A program made the position numbers and the translations under genes. Shown here in pieces: positions 37,886-47,773 of a DNA stretch of 64,000 nucleotides (position 1 is the first letter of the stretch; each line of letters opens with the position of its first letter). The DNA is from Pseudarthrobacter sp. NBSH8 (GTDB taxonomy: Bacteria > Actinomycetota > Actinomycetes > Actinomycetales > Micrococcaceae), in the NCBI RefSeq assembly GCF_014217545.1, contig NZ_CP043178.1:1054001-1118000 (forward strand), read 5' to 3'. Below the pieces are notes generated by a model. It was given only the letters and a program-made list of their open reading frames with translations, ran no database searches and was not told the DNA's origin.

Positions 37886-38027
37886 CGCAGCCTCCTGTGA
37901 AAACTCTAACCGTGCCCACTGACGTTCACACTGCCGCCGGCAAGCGGGGCAACCTGCGCAACACGATAAACTGGGCCTATCCCCACCAACCGCGGCACTG
38001 TTCCGCGAGATCAGACGGAGACTTTTT

Positions 38028-39713
38028 GTGAGCGTCACGCAGCCTGACCGTGTATCCATCGACCGTGTTCCCATCCGCCGGGCGCTGATCTCGGTTTACG
38101 ACAAAACCGGTCTGGAGGAGCTCGCGAAGGGCCTGCACGCGGCCGGCGTGAAGATCGTCTCCACCGGTTCCACGGCCAAGAAGATCGCCGCGGCCGGCAT
38201 CCCGGTCCAGGAGGTCGAAGAAGTCACCGGGTCCCCCGAAATGCTGGATGGCCGCGTCAAGACCCTGCACCCGCGCGTCCACGGCGGCATCCTGGCCGAC
38301 CGCCGCGTCCCGGCCCACATGGACACGTTGACCAAAATGGAGATCGAAACCTTCGACCTGGTGGTGGTGAACCTCTACCCGTTCGTTGAGACCGTGAAGT
38401 CCGGCGCCCCGCAGGACGATGTCGTTGAGCAGATCGACATCGGCGGCCCCGCGATGGTGCGATCGGCAGCCAAGAACCACGCCGCCGTCGCCATTGTTGT
38501 TGACCCCACGTTCTACGGATCCGTGGTCATCGCCGCCGCGGAAGGCGGCTTTGACCTGAAGACCCGACGCCGGCTCGCCGCCAAGGCGTTCGCCCACACC
38601 GCCTCCTACGACAACGCCGTTGCCACCTGGACTGCCAGCCAGTTCCTGGATGAAGACGGCGACGGCATTATCGACTGGCCTGCCTACGCCGGCCTGTCGC
38701 TGGAGCGCTCCGAGGTCCTCCGCTACGGGGAAAACCCACACCAGCAGGCTGCGCTGTACGTGGACAAGGCAGCCCCGGCCGGCATCGCGCAGGCCGACCA
38801 GCTGCACGGCAAGGCCATGAGCTACAACAACTTTGTGGACGCCGACGCCGCCCTCCGCGCCGCGTTCGACTTCGCCGAGCCTGCCGTCGCCATCATCAAG
38901 CACGCCAACCCGTGCGGTGTCGCCGTTGGTTCCGCGGGTGCTGCAGACCCGATCGCTGATGCCCACGCCAAGGCACACGCCTGCGATCCCGTTTCGGCCT
39001 TCGGCGGTGTCATCGCTGCCAACCGGACGGTCACCGCCGCCATGGCACAGACCGTCGCCGGCATCTTCACCGAGGTTGTCATTGCCCCGGACTTCGAGCC
39101 CGAGGCCGTTGAGATCCTCGCCAAGAAGAAGAACATCCGCCTGCTGGCCCTGCCCGAAGGCTACGGCCGCTACCCGGCAGAAATGCGCCAGGTTTCCGGC
39201 GGCGTCCTGGTACAGATGAGCGACAAGGTGGACGCCGACGGCGACGACCCCGCCAACTGGACCCTCGCCGCAGGCGAAGCCGCTGACGAAAAGACCCTCG
39301 CGGACCTCGCCTTCGCCTGGACCGCCTGCCGCGCCGCAAAGTCCAACGCCATTCTGCTCGCGAACCACGGTGCCGCAGTTGGCATCGGCATGGGCCAGGT
39401 CAACCGCCTGGATTCCTGCAAGTTGGCCGTGGAGCGGGCCAACACACTGGGCGTTTCGGTGGAGTCCGACGTCGAAGGTGCTGGCGGTGCGTCAAACGCC
39501 AACGCCAGCGGCGCACCGCAGCGCGCTCTCGGTGCCGTCGCTGCTTCCGACGCATTCTTCCCGTTCGCTGACGGCCTGCAGATCCTGATCGACGCGGGAG
39601 TCCGCGCCGTGGTGCAGCCGGGGGGTTCCGTCCGGGATGAGGAAGTCGTGGCCGCAGCCAACGCGGCCGGCGTCACCATGTACTTCACGGGTGCACGCCA
39701 CTTCTTCCACTAG
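38028..39713 (+). CDS. purH: bifunctional AICAR transformylase/IMP cyclohydrolase
   Basis: This 561-residue enzyme catalyses the last two steps of IMP synthesis. The N-terminal MGS-type cyclohydrolase domain ([41 protein letters not shown]) is followed by the transformylase domain ([34 protein letters not shown]) and the C-terminal [10 protein letters not shown] and [11 protein letters not shown]. The start is a GTG with a CGGAG site 8 nt upstream. A probable -10 box, GATAAACT, lies near 37963. A 16-bp hairpin terminates the gene. Confidence 0.97.
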   Translation: MSVTQPDRVSIDRVPIRRALISVYDKTGLEELAKGLHAAGVKIVSTGSTAKKIAAAGIPVQEVEEVTGSPEMLDGRVKTLHPRVHGGILADRRVPAHMDTLTKMEIETFDLVVVNLYPFVETVKSGAPQDDVVEQIDIGGPAMVRSAAKNHAAVAIVVDPTFYGSVVIAAAEGGFDLKTRRRLAAKAFAHTASYDNAVATWTASQFLDEDGDGIIDWPAYAGLSLERSEVLRYGENPHQQAALYVDKAAPAGIAQADQLHGKAMSYNNFVDADAALRAAFDFAEPAVAIIKHANPCGVAVGSAGAADPIADAHAKAHACDPVSAFGGVIAANRTVTAAMAQTVAGIFTEVVIAPDFEPEAVEILAKKKNIRLLALPEGYGRYPAEMRQVSGGVLVQMSDKVDADGDDPANWTLAAGEAADEKTLADLAFAWTACRAAKSNAILLANHGAAVGIGMGQVNRLDSCKLAVERANTLGVSVESDVEGAGGASNANASGAPQRALGAVAASDAFFPFADGLQILIDAGVRAVVQPGGSVRDEEVVAAANAAGVTMYFTGARHFFH

Positions 39714-39773
39714 TCCCCACCGGGTCCCTCGCCGGCGTGGGCCCACCCACCGGCTCCCGCCCACGGTTAACGT

Positions 39774-39817
39774 CGACGGCGCCTGTCCCCAGCAAGGGAC
39801 AGGCGCCGTCGGGCTTT
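39774..39817 (+). terminator. rho-independent terminator after purH
   Basis: A perfect 16-bp stem, 39774-39789 paired with 39796-39811 (CGACGGCGCCTGTCCC), has a 6-nt loop and is followed by GGCTTT. Confidence 0.9.
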
Positions 39818-39826
39818 AATGGGCAG

Positions 39827-40024
39827 CTACGAAGGACGTTGTATGGGGTCCGCGCCCCCCTGCATGAGGCGCGGACCTCCTTCCGGAAGCCGGAGCTCCC
39901 GGGGCTTTGCGTCGGCCATTCGCTGTTTGGTCCAGTACTCGAGGATCTCCTCGTGCGACGCGGCAAGCTCGCTGTGGCTGACGGATTCGCCGCCTGGCGA
40001 GGTTTCCTTAGGAAGCGGCCGCAC
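39827..40024 (-). CDS. small hypothetical protein sharing a motif with the upstream protease
   Basis: A 65-residue ORF directly downstream of, and overlapping by 17 nt, the trypsin-like protease gene. Its centre reads EILEYWTKQRMADAKPREL, close to the YWTSDRMRAAIPGD found after the signal peptide of the protease. The C-terminus reads LPEGGPRLMQGGADP. It has no signal peptide and no catalytic region. It could be a small conserved protein translated from a start nearer the protease stop, or a remnant of a duplicated protease N-terminus. The start is uncertain. Confidence 0.5.
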   Translation of the reverse strand: MRPLPKETSPGGESVSHSELAASHEEILEYWTKQRMADAKPRELRLPEGGPRLMQGGADPIQRPS

Positions 40025-40994
40025 TGGCGTAGGTCTGCTGGATGACGGTGCCCCAGTATGGGCCGTACATTACGGCGGAACCGCTGTTGTATCCGTAGCT
40101 GTTGATGGAGTTCTGCAGGCCGTTAGAACCGCTGGTTTCGGGGGTGCTGCCCTGGATGAACCAGGGACCGCCGGAGGATCCGCCGGTCATATCGCAAGCT
40201 ATGCCTTGCGAGTTGAACTGGGGATTGCGCCTGTCGTCCGACGCGGTGCCGTAGCAGCTCTTGAGCGTCTCGCCGTTGAAGGGCGAAGCTGCGGGGTAGC
40301 CGTAGGACTTGTATGTCAGGCCGCGGGCTGCGTTGAATTCGACGCCGGATCCGGTCACGACGTCAGAGAGGTACTGGCCGTTGAGCTGGTTGACGACCGC
40401 GAAGCCGGTGTCGTACTGCATGTCGCCTGAGCCACTCCACTGGCCGGGGGCGTAAAGGGCGTTGGCGGTCCACTTGCCGTAGGGGGCGGCGCCGTTCAGG
40501 TAGGCAGGAACAAAAATGAAATTGGCAGCAAAAGTTCCGGGACCCTCGTTGAGGCAGTGGCCGGCCGTGGCGACGGTGCTCTTGTTGGCCGAAACCACGG
40601 CGTTGCCTGAACAGACATAGTTGGTGCCGCCGAGGGTGAAGAACACCTTGCCGATGTGGTCGACGGGGTTTTCGTTGACGGCGATGGTGGTCTTGCCCTT
40701 GGCGGCCGGGACCTTGGTGTTTTTGCCCTTCTCCACCGTCGCGGCGCTGGACGTGTTGCCGCGCTCCAGTGCCTTGCTGGCCAAGACGTCACCGGGAATC
40801 GCGGCGCGCATGCGGTCTGATGTCCAGTAGTCTGCCGCACCGGTGCTGTCCACTGCAGTGCTGGTGACGGAGGCTTGCCCTTTGTCCCCGGATGGGGTCG
40901 GTGCTGCCGATGCTCCGCCGGCCGTGGTCAACGCCAGGAGCGCGGCTGCGGAAAGGCTCAGAAGGCTGGTAGCCAGAGACCTCGTACGTGTCAT
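40008..40994 (-). CDS. secreted trypsin-like serine protease (S1 family, V8-like)
   Basis: This 328-residue secreted protease has a signal peptide ending near LLALTTAGGASA, then a pro-region of about 100 residues containing YWTSDRMRAAIPGD. The catalytic domain has His in ATAGHCLNEG (about residue 142), Asp in QYDTGFAVV (about 194) and Ser in DMTGGSSGGPWF (about 272). Cysteine pairs fit disulfides outside the cell. It resembles glutamyl-endopeptidase-like enzymes of actinobacteria. The leftward promoter lies in the 280-bp gap upstream of 40994. Confidence 0.92.
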   Translation of the reverse strand: MTRTRSLATSLLSLSAAALLALTTAGGASAAPTPSGDKGQASVTSTAVDSTGAADYWTSDRMRAAIPGDVLASKALERGNTSSAATVEKGKNTKVPAAKGKTTIAVNENPVDHIGKVFFTLGGTNYVCSGNAVVSANKSTVATAGHCLNEGPGTFAANFIFVPAYLNGAAPYGKWTANALYAPGQWSGSGDMQYDTGFAVVNQLNGQYLSDVVTGSGVEFNAARGLTYKSYGYPAASPFNGETLKSCYGTASDDRRNPQFNSQGIACDMTGGSSGGPWFIQGSTPETSGSNGLQNSINSYGYNSGSAVMYGPYWGTVIQQTYASAAAS

Positions 40995-41104
40995 GGTTGT
41001 CCTGTCTAAACGGGTGGGGGAGGGCTCCAGTCAAGCCCGCCGAGTGACCTACCGAATTTATCCGGCTATGACAACTTTGTAAATAGTAGTGACGTCTCAT
41101 GTAT

Positions 41105-41119
41105 GGTCAGGCCCTGACC
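41105..41119. promoter_or_regulatory. palindrome in the intergenic region upstream of the protease
   Basis: GGTCAGG-C-CCTGACC is a perfect 7-bp inverted repeat around a single base, in the gap between the protease gene and the small rightward ORF. It may be a regulator site; the regulator is unknown. Confidence 0.35.
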
Positions 41120-41274
41120 TGCACGAAAGCCGCAGCGTGACCACAAAAATCCCGCAGACCGCCTTTAGATCGGGCGCCGGTTCTGGCGGGGACTGACGTT
41201 CAGGACTAATTTTGAAGCACAGCAATGATTGTCCGACTGGGCTCCGGACACGTAAGAGATTTGGGGCCCTCGCC

Positions 41275-41499
41275 ATGTTTTCCTTCCGTAGACCAGCCAA
41301 GAAGTCCGCCGCCCGTGGCCGTCACTTCTCCGCCGCCGACCCGCAGGAGGCTGCCAACGGCCTGGCAGCCCAGGCTGAAGCCTTACGGCTACGAGACGTT
41401 GACCCGGTTCACACTTTCACCGCAACCTCGGAGCTTCGCCGCCGCGATCCCAAGTATGCGCAGATCTGGCCCAGTGATGTTCCCCACAGGAGGCGCTGA
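41275..41499 (+). CDS. small basic hypothetical protein
   Basis: A 74-residue basic protein starting MFSFRRPAKKSAARGRHF and ending with HTFTATSELRRRDPKYAQIW. There is no known domain. An in-frame ATG at 41212 would add 21 residues without improving the case. It lies between the protease and icd genes with no clear ribosome-binding site. It may be a real small protein or a chance frame. Confidence 0.4.
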   Translation: MFSFRRPAKKSAARGRHFSAADPQEAANGLAAQAEALRLRDVDPVHTFTATSELRRRDPKYAQIWPSDVPHRRR

Positions 41500-41735
41500 C
41501 TGAACTGGTGCCCTGGCGGGCTACGCCCGAAACTCCTGTAAGCACCGCGCGACGGCGGCTTGCCGCCCGGTGTGCGCCCCGCCGTCGTGTGTTTTCCAAC
41601 GCTGTAATCCGGCAGTAACGGAGCGGCGCCTACGGCTGTGGGTAGGGTCCAACGGCATGTACTCAGGTAAGTTAGGGGTGGTGAAATAGAACAAATTTCC
41701 AAAAAATCAGCCGACCTCCAGGGAGACGCCCGCGC

Positions 41736-43955
41736 ATGTCCAAGATTATCTATACCCACACCGACGAAGCGCCGCTGCTGGCTACTTATTCGTTCTTGCC
41801 GATCATCGAGGCGTTTGCTTCGACCGCAGGTGTGGAGGTGGAGACCCGTGACATTTCGCTCGCAGGCCGCATCATCTCCGTGTTCGGTGACTACCTCACC
41901 CCGGAACAGCAGATCGGCGACGCCCTTGCTGAACTCGGTGAACTGGCAAAGTCGCCGGATGCGAACATCATCAAGCTGCCCAACATCAGCGCTTCCATCC
42001 CGCAGCTGAAGGCCGCCATCGCCGAGCTCCAGGGCCAAGGCTACAACCTGCCCGATTACCCGGACAACCCCTCCTCCGACGAAGAGACGGCCGTCCGCTC
42101 CCGCTACGACAAGATCAAGGGCTCCGCTGTGAACCCGGTCCTGCGCGAGGGAAACTCGGACCGCCGTGCGCCGCTGTCCGTGAAGAACTACGCCCGCCAG
42201 AACCCGCACTCCATGGGTGCCTGGTCCGCGGATTCCAAGACCAACGTCGCCACCATGACCGCTGACGACTTCCGCGCGAACGAGAAGTCCGTGGTCATCG
42301 GGGCCGACGGAACCATCGCCATCCAGCTGGTCCGCGAAGACGGCTCGGTCAAGGTCCTGAAGAAGGACTTCCCCGTGCTGGCCGGCGAAGTCATCGACGG
42401 CACAGTCATGCGCGCCGCGGCACTGGACGAGTTCCTGGTAGCCCAGGTAGTCCGTGCCAAGGATGAGGGTGTTTTGTTCTCCGCGCACCTGAAGGCCACC
42501 ATGATGAAGGTCTCGGACCCCATCATCTTCGGCCACGTGGTGAAGGCCTATTTCTCCGAACTGTTCGAGACCTACGGCAAGCAGCTCACCGCTGCCGGCC
42601 TGAGCGCCAACAACGGCCTGGCCGCCATCCTGAGCGGCCTCGAGGAGCTGCCGGAGGACGTCCGTGCAGGTGTGAAGGCGCTCATTCAGAAGGGCCTCGA
42701 CGACGGTCCCGCCCTGGCCATGGTGGACTCGGACAAGGGCATCACCAGCCTGAACGTTCCCTCCGACATCATCGTGGACGCTTCCATGCCCGCCATGATC
42801 CGCTCCTCCGGCCACATGTGGGGCCCGGAAGGCCAGGAAGCCGACACCCTGGCGGTCCTTCCGGACAGCTCCTACGCCGGCATCTACCAGGTTGTCCTGG
42901 ATGACTGCCGCGCCCACGGCGCCTTTGACCCCACCACCATGGGCACCGTCCCGAACGTGGGCCTGATGGCCCAGGCCGCCGAGGAATACGGCAGCCATGA
43001 CAAGACGTTCGAGATCCAGGAAGCCGGGACGGTGCAGATCGTGGACGGCTCCGGTGCTGTGCTGATCGAACACGAGGTTGCCCCGGGTGACATCTGGCGC
43101 GCCTGCCAGACCAAGGATGCCCCCATCCGCGACTGGGTCAAGCTTGCCGTCACCCGCGCCCGCGCCTCCAAGACGCCCGCAGTGTTCTGGCTGGACGAGT
43201 CCCGCGCGCACGACACCAACCTCATCGCCAAGGTCAACGAATACCTCAAGGACCATGACACAGAGGGTTTGCAGATCGAAATCATGTCTCCGATGAAGGC
43301 AACGGCCTTCACCCTGGAGCGCATCCGCAAGGGCGAGGACACCATCTCCGTCTCCGGCAACGTGCTGCGTGACTACCTCACGGACCTGTTCCCCATCCTG
43401 GAACTGGGCACCAGCGCCAAGATGCTCTCGGTTGTTCCGCTGATGAACGGTGGCGGACTCTTCGAGACCGGCGCCGGCGGATCGGCCCCCAAGCACGTCC
43501 AGCAGCTGCTCAAGGAAAACCACCTGCGCTGGGACAGCCTGGGTGAATTCCTGGCTTTGGCCGTCAGCTTCGAACACCTGGCCACTACCACGGACAACGC
43601 CCGCGCGCAGGTCCTGGCAGACACTCTGGACAAGGCGACAGGAACCTTCCTGCTGGAAAACAAGTCCCCGAGCCGCCGCGCCGGCGAGCTGGACAACCGT
43701 GGCAGCCACTACTTCCTCGCACGCTACTGGGCCGAGGAACTGGCCAAGCAGACCGAGGACACGGAACTGGCGGCATCGTTCGCGGCTGTGGCCAAGGAGC
43801 TTTCGTCCAACGAGGACACTATCGTCGGCGAACTGGCCGCGGTGCAGGGCTCAGCGGTGGACGTAGGCGGTTACTACCGTCCGGATGAGGCCAAGGCCTC
43901 ATCCGTGATGCGTCCGTCTGCGACTCTGAACAAGGTTATTGCGACCCTGGGCTAA
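41736..43955 (+). CDS. icd: NADP-dependent isocitrate dehydrogenase, monomeric type
   Basis: This 739-residue monomeric isocitrate dehydrogenase converts isocitrate to 2-oxoglutarate in the TCA cycle, producing NADPH. The family is recognised from its N-terminus ([19 protein letters not shown]), the substrate-site stretches [13 protein letters not shown] and [20 protein letters not shown], and the later [20 protein letters not shown] and [19 protein letters not shown]. Its length is normal and no damage is seen. An AGGGAGA site precedes the ATG. A strong terminator follows, so it is expressed alone. Confidence 0.97.
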   Translation: MSKIIYTHTDEAPLLATYSFLPIIEAFASTAGVEVETRDISLAGRIISVFGDYLTPEQQIGDALAELGELAKSPDANIIKLPNISASIPQLKAAIAELQGQGYNLPDYPDNPSSDEETAVRSRYDKIKGSAVNPVLREGNSDRRAPLSVKNYARQNPHSMGAWSADSKTNVATMTADDFRANEKSVVIGADGTIAIQLVREDGSVKVLKKDFPVLAGEVIDGTVMRAAALDEFLVAQVVRAKDEGVLFSAHLKATMMKVSDPIIFGHVVKAYFSELFETYGKQLTAAGLSANNGLAAILSGLEELPEDVRAGVKALIQKGLDDGPALAMVDSDKGITSLNVPSDIIVDASMPAMIRSSGHMWGPEGQEADTLAVLPDSSYAGIYQVVLDDCRAHGAFDPTTMGTVPNVGLMAQAAEEYGSHDKTFEIQEAGTVQIVDGSGAVLIEHEVAPGDIWRACQTKDAPIRDWVKLAVTRARASKTPAVFWLDESRAHDTNLIAKVNEYLKDHDTEGLQIEIMSPMKATAFTLERIRKGEDTISVSGNVLRDYLTDLFPILELGTSAKMLSVVPLMNGGGLFETGAGGSAPKHVQQLLKENHLRWDSLGEFLALAVSFEHLATTTDNARAQVLADTLDKATGTFLLENKSPSRRAGELDNRGSHYFLARYWAEELAKQTEDTELAASFAAVAKELSSNEDTIVGELAAVQGSAVDVGGYYRPDEAKASSVMRPSATLNKVIATLG

Positions 43956-43975
43956 GCGGGACCGAACCTTAGGAG

Positions 43976-44008
43976 GCGGCGCCCCGGGGAACCGGGGCGC
44001 CGCTTTTT
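43976..44008 (+). terminator. rho-independent terminator after icd
   Basis: GCGGCGCCCCGG (43976-43987) pairs with CCGGGGCGCCGC (43992-44003) around a GGAA loop and is followed by TTTTTC. Confidence 0.95.
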
Positions 44009-44070
44009 CGTCTTTTTGATCGTACGGGATGAAGCATGGGTGGGTTAATAACCCTCCACGCCGTCTGACC

Positions 44071-44556
44071 TCAGTCGCCCTTACCCTTGCCTTTATTTCC
44101 CTTGCCTTCATCGGATGCCGGTGCCGTGGCCACCTTGGCGGCCTCAGCCGCAGCGGCATCCGCTTCCGCCTGCTTTTGTGCCGCGGCCGCGTCCTCTGCA
44201 GCCTTCGCGGCTGCGGCGTCGGCTTCGGCCTTGGCCGCTGTCAGGTCTGCGCGGACAGCGGCAGCGGCCGTGGTGATGCTGCGCCGGCGTTCCTCCGTAA
44301 CCTTTCCGCTCCCCACAGCGGACGCGAGATCGACCTCGAGGCTCTCCAAGGCCGCCAGTCCGCCGGAAAGGTCGTTGGCGGCGGCAGCCTGGCTGACGCG
44401 GAGGACCCGTTCCTGGAGTTGGCGGGCGGAATCACGTTGCAGGCCGGTCTCAGCCGGGCCGCACGCTGCCAACGAAACGGCCAGCAGAACGGCTGTGACA
44501 GCTGTGAGGCCCTGGGCTGCCGCAGAACGCCAGCGGTGATTCCGTGCACTGCTCAT
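44071..44556 (-). CDS. Ala-rich lipoprotein coupled to the kinase gene
   Basis: A 161-residue predicted lipoprotein with signal peptide and lipobox VSLAAC (Cys32). The mature part is an Ala/Glu/Lys-rich coiled coil running from about residue 60 to 140, then a Gly/Lys tail (GKGNKGKGKGD). Its ATG overlaps the stop of the serine/threonine kinase gene by 4 nt. It may be an extracellular partner or sensor for the kinase, or a wall-interacting protein. The function is inferred from position only. Confidence 0.75.
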   Translation of the reverse strand: MSSARNHRWRSAAAQGLTAVTAVLLAVSLAACGPAETGLQRDSARQLQERVLRVSQAAAANDLSGGLAALESLEVDLASAVGSGKVTEERRRSITTAAAAVRADLTAAKAEADAAAAKAAEDAAAAQKQAEADAAAAEAAKVATAPASDEGKGNKGKGKGD

Positions 44557-45767
44557 GGTTTCACGCTCTCCTGAAGTTCCTTGAGGTGGTCGCCCAAAGT
44601 GCCGGTGACGGCGGGGTAAGGAACGACGTCGGGCGTTGGCTCAGGTGCCAGGCTGTAGGTCAGCGCCGTTCCGGCTGCTCCAGCGGAGAGAACGCCCAGC
44701 GCGATGACCGTCCAGAACCGCCTCCCGGTGGAGCGAAGACGGGACAAGTCCGGGACCCGGCTGCGCGGGTCGGAACGGCGGGTGGCGTCCCGTTGTGTCC
44801 TGCTGGCCCGGACTACCGGCAGGTCGGATTCAGCGGTGATGGCGATGGACGGTGGCCTGAACGGCATGGCCGGGAGTACTCGGGTTGTCTCCGGTTCAAG
44901 CTCGCCCGGTGCTGACACGGGTGACACCAAGGCCTGACGCAGAACGGATTCAACGTCGGCCGCGACGGGACGTTCCAGCGGTTCGATGGCAGTCATGGAA
45001 CGGATCAGATCAGCCCACTCCGCCGGAAGGTCAGCAGGGATCTCGGGCGTCCGGTGCAACCTGGCCACTGCGGATTCAACTGCGCTGCCCGGGAACTCAA
45101 CGGTCTGCTTGACGCATTCCAGGAGAACCAGACCCAGCGAGTAGATGTCAGTGGCGGCCGACAAGGGAGAACCCATGGCCTGCTCCGGGCTGAGGTACGC
45201 GGCCGTTCCAACCATGGTACCCGTGGCGGTCAGCCGGGCTGCGTCCGCGATCCTGGCAATGCCAAAATCCGTGAGTTTGGGGCGTAAAGGCTCGCCCGGA
45301 CGGATCTGCACGAGCAGGATGTTCCCGGGCTTGATGTCTCGGTGGATAATGCCTAGGCCGTGCACGTAGGCCAGCGCGTCAGCTATGCCTGCCCCGATGA
45401 CTGCAAGTTCGTCCAGGGGAACTGCACTGTGCCTGATCCGGCTGCGGAGGTCCTGGCCCTCCACGAGTTCCATGGTCAGGAAGGGGCGAGGTTCGGCCAG
45501 GACGCGCGTATCGATGCCTGCGTCGAACAGCGTGACCAGGCTGGGGTGGTTGAGCGTTGCCAGCAGCTGGATTTCGGCTTGCTGGCGCTTGAGCTCATTG
45601 GCATCAGGCGCCTGTGGGGCAAAGAGCTTCAGGGCGACATCCCGGCCCAGGTTTTCGTCCCGGGCGCGGTAGACGGTTGACATGCCGCCGCGGCCGACTA
45701 TGTCAGCCAGCCGATAGCGTCCGCCGAGCACTTCATTCTTAATGGAGCTAGGCGAATCCGCCACCAT
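44553..45767 (-). CDS. Hanks-type serine/threonine protein kinase with C-terminal TM
   Basis: This 404-residue membrane kinase has the subdomains GRGGMSTVYRARDENL (P-loop), ALKLF (ATP lysine), IHRDIKPGNILL (catalytic loop near residue 142), DFGIARIAD and the activation segment GTAAYLSPEQAMG. A juxtamembrane Arg/Ser/Pro region precedes one TM (FWTVIALGVLSAGAAGTALTY, about residue 350), leaving only a short outside tail with no PASTA repeats. The start at 45767 has a GGGAGGAA site. The coupled lipoprotein might supply the missing external sensing function. Confidence 0.93.
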   Translation of the reverse strand: MVADSPSSIKNEVLGGRYRLADIVGRGGMSTVYRARDENLGRDVALKLFAPQAPDANELKRQQAEIQLLATLNHPSLVTLFDAGIDTRVLAEPRPFLTMELVEGQDLRSRIRHSAVPLDELAVIGAGIADALAYVHGLGIIHRDIKPGNILLVQIRPGEPLRPKLTDFGIARIADAARLTATGTMVGTAAYLSPEQAMGSPLSAATDIYSLGLVLLECVKQTVEFPGSAVESAVARLHRTPEIPADLPAEWADLIRSMTAIEPLERPVAADVESVLRQALVSPVSAPGELEPETTRVLPAMPFRPPSIAITAESDLPVVRASRTQRDATRRSDPRSRVPDLSRLRSTGRRFWTVIALGVLSAGAAGTALTYSLAPEPTPDVVPYPAVTGTLGDHLKELQESVKP

Positions 45768-46034
45768 GACCAGTTCCTCCCGGTGCGCTGCGGCACTATT
45801 CTTCCCCAATAATACCGGCCGGTAAGGCATCCGTTAAGCCGTCTGCCGGCACGCCGACGGCCCGGCTGAGAAGTGATTGGGACTTTCAGCCAGGCCTTCG
45901 GGCCACAAGGACTACTGCAGGTAGTTGAGTTCTCCGGTGACCACCTCCTATTGGAAAAGCTGGTTATGCCGCGAACGGCCGAGCCGGTGTGTTGACGGTT
46001 TTAGTTCTCGCCGCCCGCTGAGGGCCACGTCCGC

Positions 46035-46874
46035 TTAGGCCTTCCGGCGACGCTTGAGCATCAGCAGTCCGGCAAGCAGCAGGATAAGGGCGAGCGGGAT
46101 AAGGGAAGCATCCATGCCCGTCTTGGCCAGCATGGTGGCGCCGCCCTGGCTTGTGGTGTTGCCCCTGGTGTTCACCGCGGCAGATACCGAACCCGTGGTG
46201 TTGCCGGCGGGAAGAACGGTGATGCCGGTGGTGCCAGCTCCCGTGGTGCCGTCAGTACCGGTTCCCGGGTCGGTGGTGTCAGTGTCACCGGTCGTGCCGG
46301 TTCCCGGGTCGGTGGTGTCAGTGTCACCGGTCGTGCCGGTTCCCGGGTCGGTGGTGTCAGTGTCACCGGTCGTGCCGGTTCCCGGGTCGGTGGTTTCCGT
46401 ACCCGGGGTTCCGCAGCCGTCGGGTCCGCCGCCGATGATGACGCATGCATCAAGACCGACATTCACATCATCAAGGACGCCGGACGTGTCCAGGCCCAGA
46501 TCTACGTCAACCGCAGCGTCGAGAGCGCCGTTGGTGCCGCCGAGGACGTTGTCCCCGAGGTTCACGTCGACCACTGCAGCTACGTCAGCGGTAGTGGTGT
46601 CCGTTCCGCTGCCGTCAGTGCTGCCAAGAAGGCCGTCGCCGAGTCCAAGATTGGCGTCGACTACAGCAGCGACATCCGCTGTATCCGACTGCGTTGGGCC
46701 ACCCAGCAGGCCCAACGACGTCGTGTCAACGGATGCCGCGGCTGAGACCAGGGCGGATGCGGAAAGGTCCGGTCCGTTCGTTGTGTCCGCGGCACTGGCT
46801 GCGGTGGCGCCGAAGGCGAGTAGCCCGCCGGCGAAGAGGGTGCTGAGCAGCCCTCTGCGAAGGTTGCAATTCAT
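46035..46874 (-). CDS. LAKTG-anchored surface protein with 13-residue repeats
   Basis: This 279-residue cell-surface protein has a signal peptide (LLSTLFAGGLLAFGATAASA) and an Asp/Ala/Val-rich region with repeating ADVAAVVD and NLG segments. A stalk follows with repeats of TTDPGTGTTGDTD, then Thr/Gly/Ser-rich spacing. The sorting signal is LAKTG, a hydrophobic helix and KRRRKA. LAKTG-type motifs are handled by class E sortases in actinobacteria. The stalk repeats are encoded by 39-bp DNA tandem repeats. A GGAGAG-type site precedes the ATG. The disrupted neighbour upstream appears to be a related secreted protein. Confidence 0.85.
   Translation of the reverse strand: MNCNLRRGLLSTLFAGGLLAFGATAASAADTTNGPDLSASALVSAAASVDTTSLGLLGGPTQSDTADVAAVVDANLGLGDGLLGSTDGSGTDTTTADVAAVVDVNLGDNVLGGTNGALDAAVDVDLGLDTSGVLDDVNVGLDACVIIGGGPDGCGTPGTETTDPGTGTTGDTDTTDPGTGTTGDTDTTDPGTGTTGDTDTTDPGTGTDGTTGAGTTGITVLPAGNTTGSVSAAVNTRGNTTSQGGATMLAKTGMDASLIPLALILLLAGLLMLKRRRKA
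46258..46396. repeat. 39-bp tandem repeats in the surface-protein gene
   Basis: Three exact head-to-tail copies (46258-46296, 46297-46335, 46336-46374) and a partial fourth of about 22 bp. The unit is 13 codons, so copy changes keep the frame and alter stalk length. Confidence 0.95.
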
Positions 46875-46960
46875 GATGTTCTCTCCTGAGAAATTGATTT
46901 TGGGCGCCGGTCAGCGCCTTGACCGTGTTCTGCCCATGAAGAAGGGCAGGCAGGGCTCAA

Positions 46961-47770
46961 CTAGTCAGGAGAGGAACCCGGGTCGAATGACACCGGTGAA
47001 GGGGCATGCTCAGATGATCCGCTGATGGGAAAGACTGCCAGGAGCGGCACGTTGAAACCGAACTCGTCCAGCCAGGCAGCAGCGCCTGAGGCGCCGGAGG
47101 GCGAAGCGCCGCTCCCTGCCCCCGACGCTGGGCCTGCCGGGGCAGGAGCCGGAGGAGTGGAAGGATCCGTGGTCCAAGGGCTTTCTGCCCGGACTGCGTG
47201 CATTTCTGTGCCGGTTGGAACCGGCAGCGACGACGTTCCCGTAACGGCAAGCAAGTTGTCGGCAGAGCCGGGGGAGTTCGTGACGGCATCAGTTGTGACG
47301 TGCCCTGCTGCAGCGGGGGCGTCTGTGACCGCCAAGGTCTCGCCGGCAACGGCAGTCTCTTCAAGCGGCACCAGCCCGGGTAGCGTGACCGGTGCGGACA
47401 GGACGGTCACCTCTACTAGGTCCACCACGGGTTTCAGAACAGGCTCAGGAACCGGTGCAGCGTCGGTGAGGGGCGGGGCGACTGTCTCAATCAGGTCATC
47501 TGCAGCGGTATCCACCACTGCAGCAACCGGGACGGCCACAGCCGTGACGGTGCCCGCAGGAACCACACTCGTCACGACAGGGACCGCGGCAATCAGCTGA
47601 TCCGCTGTACCCGCCACATTGCGCGCTAGCCCGGATTTTTCATCGGACGGCGGTCGGGGCGCCGGGTCCGGGTTTTTGTCGTCCCGGCGGGCTGGATCGG
47701 ATTTAGGGCGTGGCTGAAGGGCCCCGGGGTCGCGGGGCGGGGCGCGGGCTTCCACTGATCCCGTTGGCGT
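46961..47770 (-). pseudogene. C-terminal part of a surface/secreted protein cut by an IS
   Basis: The open frame of about 265 residues has no signal peptide or real start. It stays open upstream through KSTPTGSVEARAPPRDPGAL into the end of the IS element. It is Pro-rich first (PRPKSDPARRDDKNPDPAP), then an Ala/Val/Thr-rich beta-like region, then a Gly/Ser spacer, and ends AVFPISGSSEHAPSPVSF. It looks like the distal part of an exported actinobacterial protein. The signal peptide of the original gene is probably the one found at 49622, on the other side of the IS. Confidence 0.7.
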
Positions 47771-47773
47771 GCT

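Noticed and set aside
41409..43709. 766-residue minus-strand open frame
   Set aside because: It lies opposite the well-conserved icd gene and shows no protein family pattern.
46258..46396. possible CRISPR array
   Set aside because: The repeats are contiguous with no spacers and encode an in-frame stalk in a surface protein.
46054..47025. 323-residue plus-strand Val/Pro/Ser repeat protein
   Set aside because: It is the antisense of the LAKTG surface protein, which has a signal peptide and a sorting signal.
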